From Trachythela sp. YZ-2020 (Eukaryota > Cnidaria > Anthozoa > Malacalcyonacea > Clavulariidae): 64,000 nt of DNA. Of the stretch, positions 62,256 to 64,000 are shown piece after piece; positions within the stretch are counted from its first letter, which is position 1, and every line of letters begins with the position of its first letter. The stretch lies in NCBI GenBank assembly GCA_016169945.1, contig JADLSH010000186.1:496001-560000 (forward strand), in the 5' to 3' direction. The translations under genes were made by a program, and so were the position numbers. A model generated the notes under the pieces. It was not told where the DNA came from. It ran no database searches and worked only from the letters and a program-made list of their open reading frames with translations.

Positions 62256-64000
62256 AGCTTTATGCATCCAAATATTCTACAAATTTTAACGAAATACGAA
62301 GAAATATTCCAATATTTGAAGATTCAAACAATAATTTGGAAAGTAAGTGTTAAACTATGTAAATATTTTTAGATTTTGCGTGTAAATATAGGGTATATAA
62401 TCGATTGTTTTCATGTATAATTTTAGCCGACGTTGGTCGTTGGCGCCATTTGGCTTCAAGAATATATTATTAATAGAGATTAAAAACTTTCTATATGCCT
62501 TTGTATTTACAGATTATCATTTCAAGCAATAAATACTGAAATAATATGTGGTCAAAGCGAGTCTGCCACAAAACTACACTTGTCTGCCACAAGGTCAAGG
62601 TATGAATATTGTTGATGATTCATGAATTGATACTTTTAATAGTATATGAAATATTGACTCATTTAGCTTTGATGTTAATACATTCACTAAAGCAAAATCT
62701 TTAGCTTTCTATGAGAGGGGAACAATCCTTACTTTGTAATAATACAGTATTGTGCTATAATATAATTTCTATCCAGAACCTGATATGGCATTACTGACTG
62801 TTTATGTTGGTGGTGGTTAGGGAGGTGTTTATATGGAGCCTAGCCAGCATGGCTACCAGAGCTAGCCTAGCTCGCTTTCTCAAGAGCGATTTCATTCGTA
62901 GCACTTTTCAGGCCTTTCAGGAGTACACATACCTGTGTTTAGCACAATATATAATATATCAGATGAAATATATTTGGTAATTGCACACAGATAAAATGAC
63001 ATCCCTACCAGATTTATGCTTGCTATTGCTTGGACTTCCTATATACAAGGGTCAAACACAGATCAATTTGGTGCGGGCACTGTTTCTATTTGTGTTGTAC
63101 CAATCCTGAAATCACATAGAATTTTCATTTGCAGTGACAATTATTATTTCACAGTTATAGCCCATAGAAATGATAAGTCACTTACAGCATTGTTAACTAA
63201 TCTATACTAATTTTTTTAGCTACTAAATAAATTTTTTTTAGGGGGATCAATGATAGGGCCTCAGGACTGCAAGGGCCTATTATGTATTTATTAATTTTAA
63301 GGTTCCCTGAATAAATATTTTGATGAATGAATGATAATAATATTTTAACAGGGGGTTCATGTCACCCGAAGGTGTTTTTCGATGAAGCCCTGATTGATTG
63401 ATATTAATTTAAATACAGCATTAATACTCTTCCCAGATCCTGGCAGGGATATTCCATAGGCTGGGCAGCTTAGTTCCCAAATAAACAAAAGTGAAAATTA
63501 TTAGGAAATAATACCAAACGCTGATCAATCTAACTTTGGCTTGTGGGGCGCCCGGCCTTATTGAAAAAATAACCCACAGGGCTTCGGTGCATTGGGTGTA
63601 AAGTCCTCCTTAATTCAAACTGTGGTTCGGGTCCTCCAGGGGCTCTTTCGATCGTGGTCCCATGGGTAGGTCAGCCTTGTTACCAAATAGATAGACAAAA
63701 GTTGAAAATCACTAGTTGAAAAGCAAAAAATAAGCCAACTTTCCCCTTGATCTCAATTTAACAGGGTAAAAGTACACTTGAGGCAGAGTACATTTTAATT
63801 TTCCAAGTCACTTTTAACCCTTTAATTACAATGTGCCCTGTTTAATTTATCATCCTAACCTTGTTATGATGCAAGGCATGCTCTATAAAACCTAAAATTG
63901 AAACTCTGGAATTCAACGAAACTAAAGCTCATGTGTTGTTGCTGTTGACACAAATAATTCATTATATTGTATGTAATCCCAATTTTCATTTTCCAGCAAC
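62256..64000. other. Right edge, possible exons and a LINE-like 3' tail
   Basis: An open frame ends at a gtaagt donor near 62342 and another exon-like piece lies at 62513-62600. At 63240-63345 a tail-like sequence (gggatcaatg, tgatgaatgaatgataataat) resembles the end of a non-LTR element. None can be assigned confidently. Confidence 0.3.

Noticed and set aside
1..64000. CRISPR arrays, bacterial operons, ribosome binding sites
   Set aside because: Introns with gt...ag sites, transposon types and gene structure show a eukaryotic nuclear genome; no regularly spaced direct repeat array was seen.

Overview
This window looks like a piece of a cnidarian (probably anthozoan: coral or sea anemone) nuclear genome. 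It is AT-rich and gene-poor, with spliced genes, and is packed with nested transposable elements. The taxonomic call is inference. It rests on the element families present (THAP/P-like, HARBI1, CR1/L2-type LINEs with esterase ORF1, a Penelope-type fragment, hammerhead arrays, DUF4806 and SHOCT cargo-like genes) and on the RecQ-like helicase type.

Two ordinary-looking genes are recognisable. A RecQ-like helicase runs on the minus strand (5406 to 192, three exons). It is interrupted by a 3.0 kb P-like DNA transposon that landed 7 bp from an exon/intron boundary, and it carries one frameshift. Diverging from it on the plus strand is a large ankyrin-repeat gene, probably a TRPA1-like channel. It has eight exons between about 7.4 and 49.4 kb, and the phases of exons 2 to 8 all agree. 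The transmembrane part was not found. Almost everything between 9.2 and 49 kb is therefore intronic, and those introns act as a trap for mobile DNA.

Layout: 0-5.4 kb RecQ gene plus P-like element. 5.5-7.4 kb a hAT-type MITE and a tract of self-complementary TTCCTATAGGAA words. 9.6-18.7 kb a 9.2 kb element with ~400 bp inverted ends, holding a decayed transposase and a fairly intact DUF4806 gene. 18.8-21 kb a MITE and two small ankyrin exons. 21.9-24.5 kb an array of eight hammerhead ribozyme motifs arranged as three ~284 bp dimers plus inverted flanks, with a Penelope-type GIY-YIG fragment and a mariner-like MITE inside. 25.4-30.3 kb a MITE, a SHOCT-domain gene, a DD34E transposase and palindromic mariner derivatives. 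33.6-37.9 kb a LINE with a 2A-like peptide, split by a second LINE. 39.1-43.7 kb a nearly full-length CR1-like LINE with a GDSL esterase domain, inserted in a DIRS-like RT fragment. 46-49 kb tRNA-derived SINEs in inverted arrangement, and a mariner-like element carrying a LINE. 50.3-53 kb inverted repeats around a homeodomain-like ORF. 53.1-58.5 kb a LINE ORF1 that begins with a ubiquitin-like domain and is split by a MITE and by a 3.9 kb Harbinger transposon. 58.5-59.2 kb a TTCTTAAGAA tract. 59.8-62.25 kb a 2.45 kb palindrome. The last 1.7 kb is mostly unassigned.

The strongest leads are the hammerhead dimers, the ubiquitin-like N-terminus on a LINE ORF1, the 9.2 kb element with a DUF4806 gene, the 2.45 kb palindrome, and three unrelated tracts of dyad-symmetric words. 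All calls come from reading the sequence; no database search was run.
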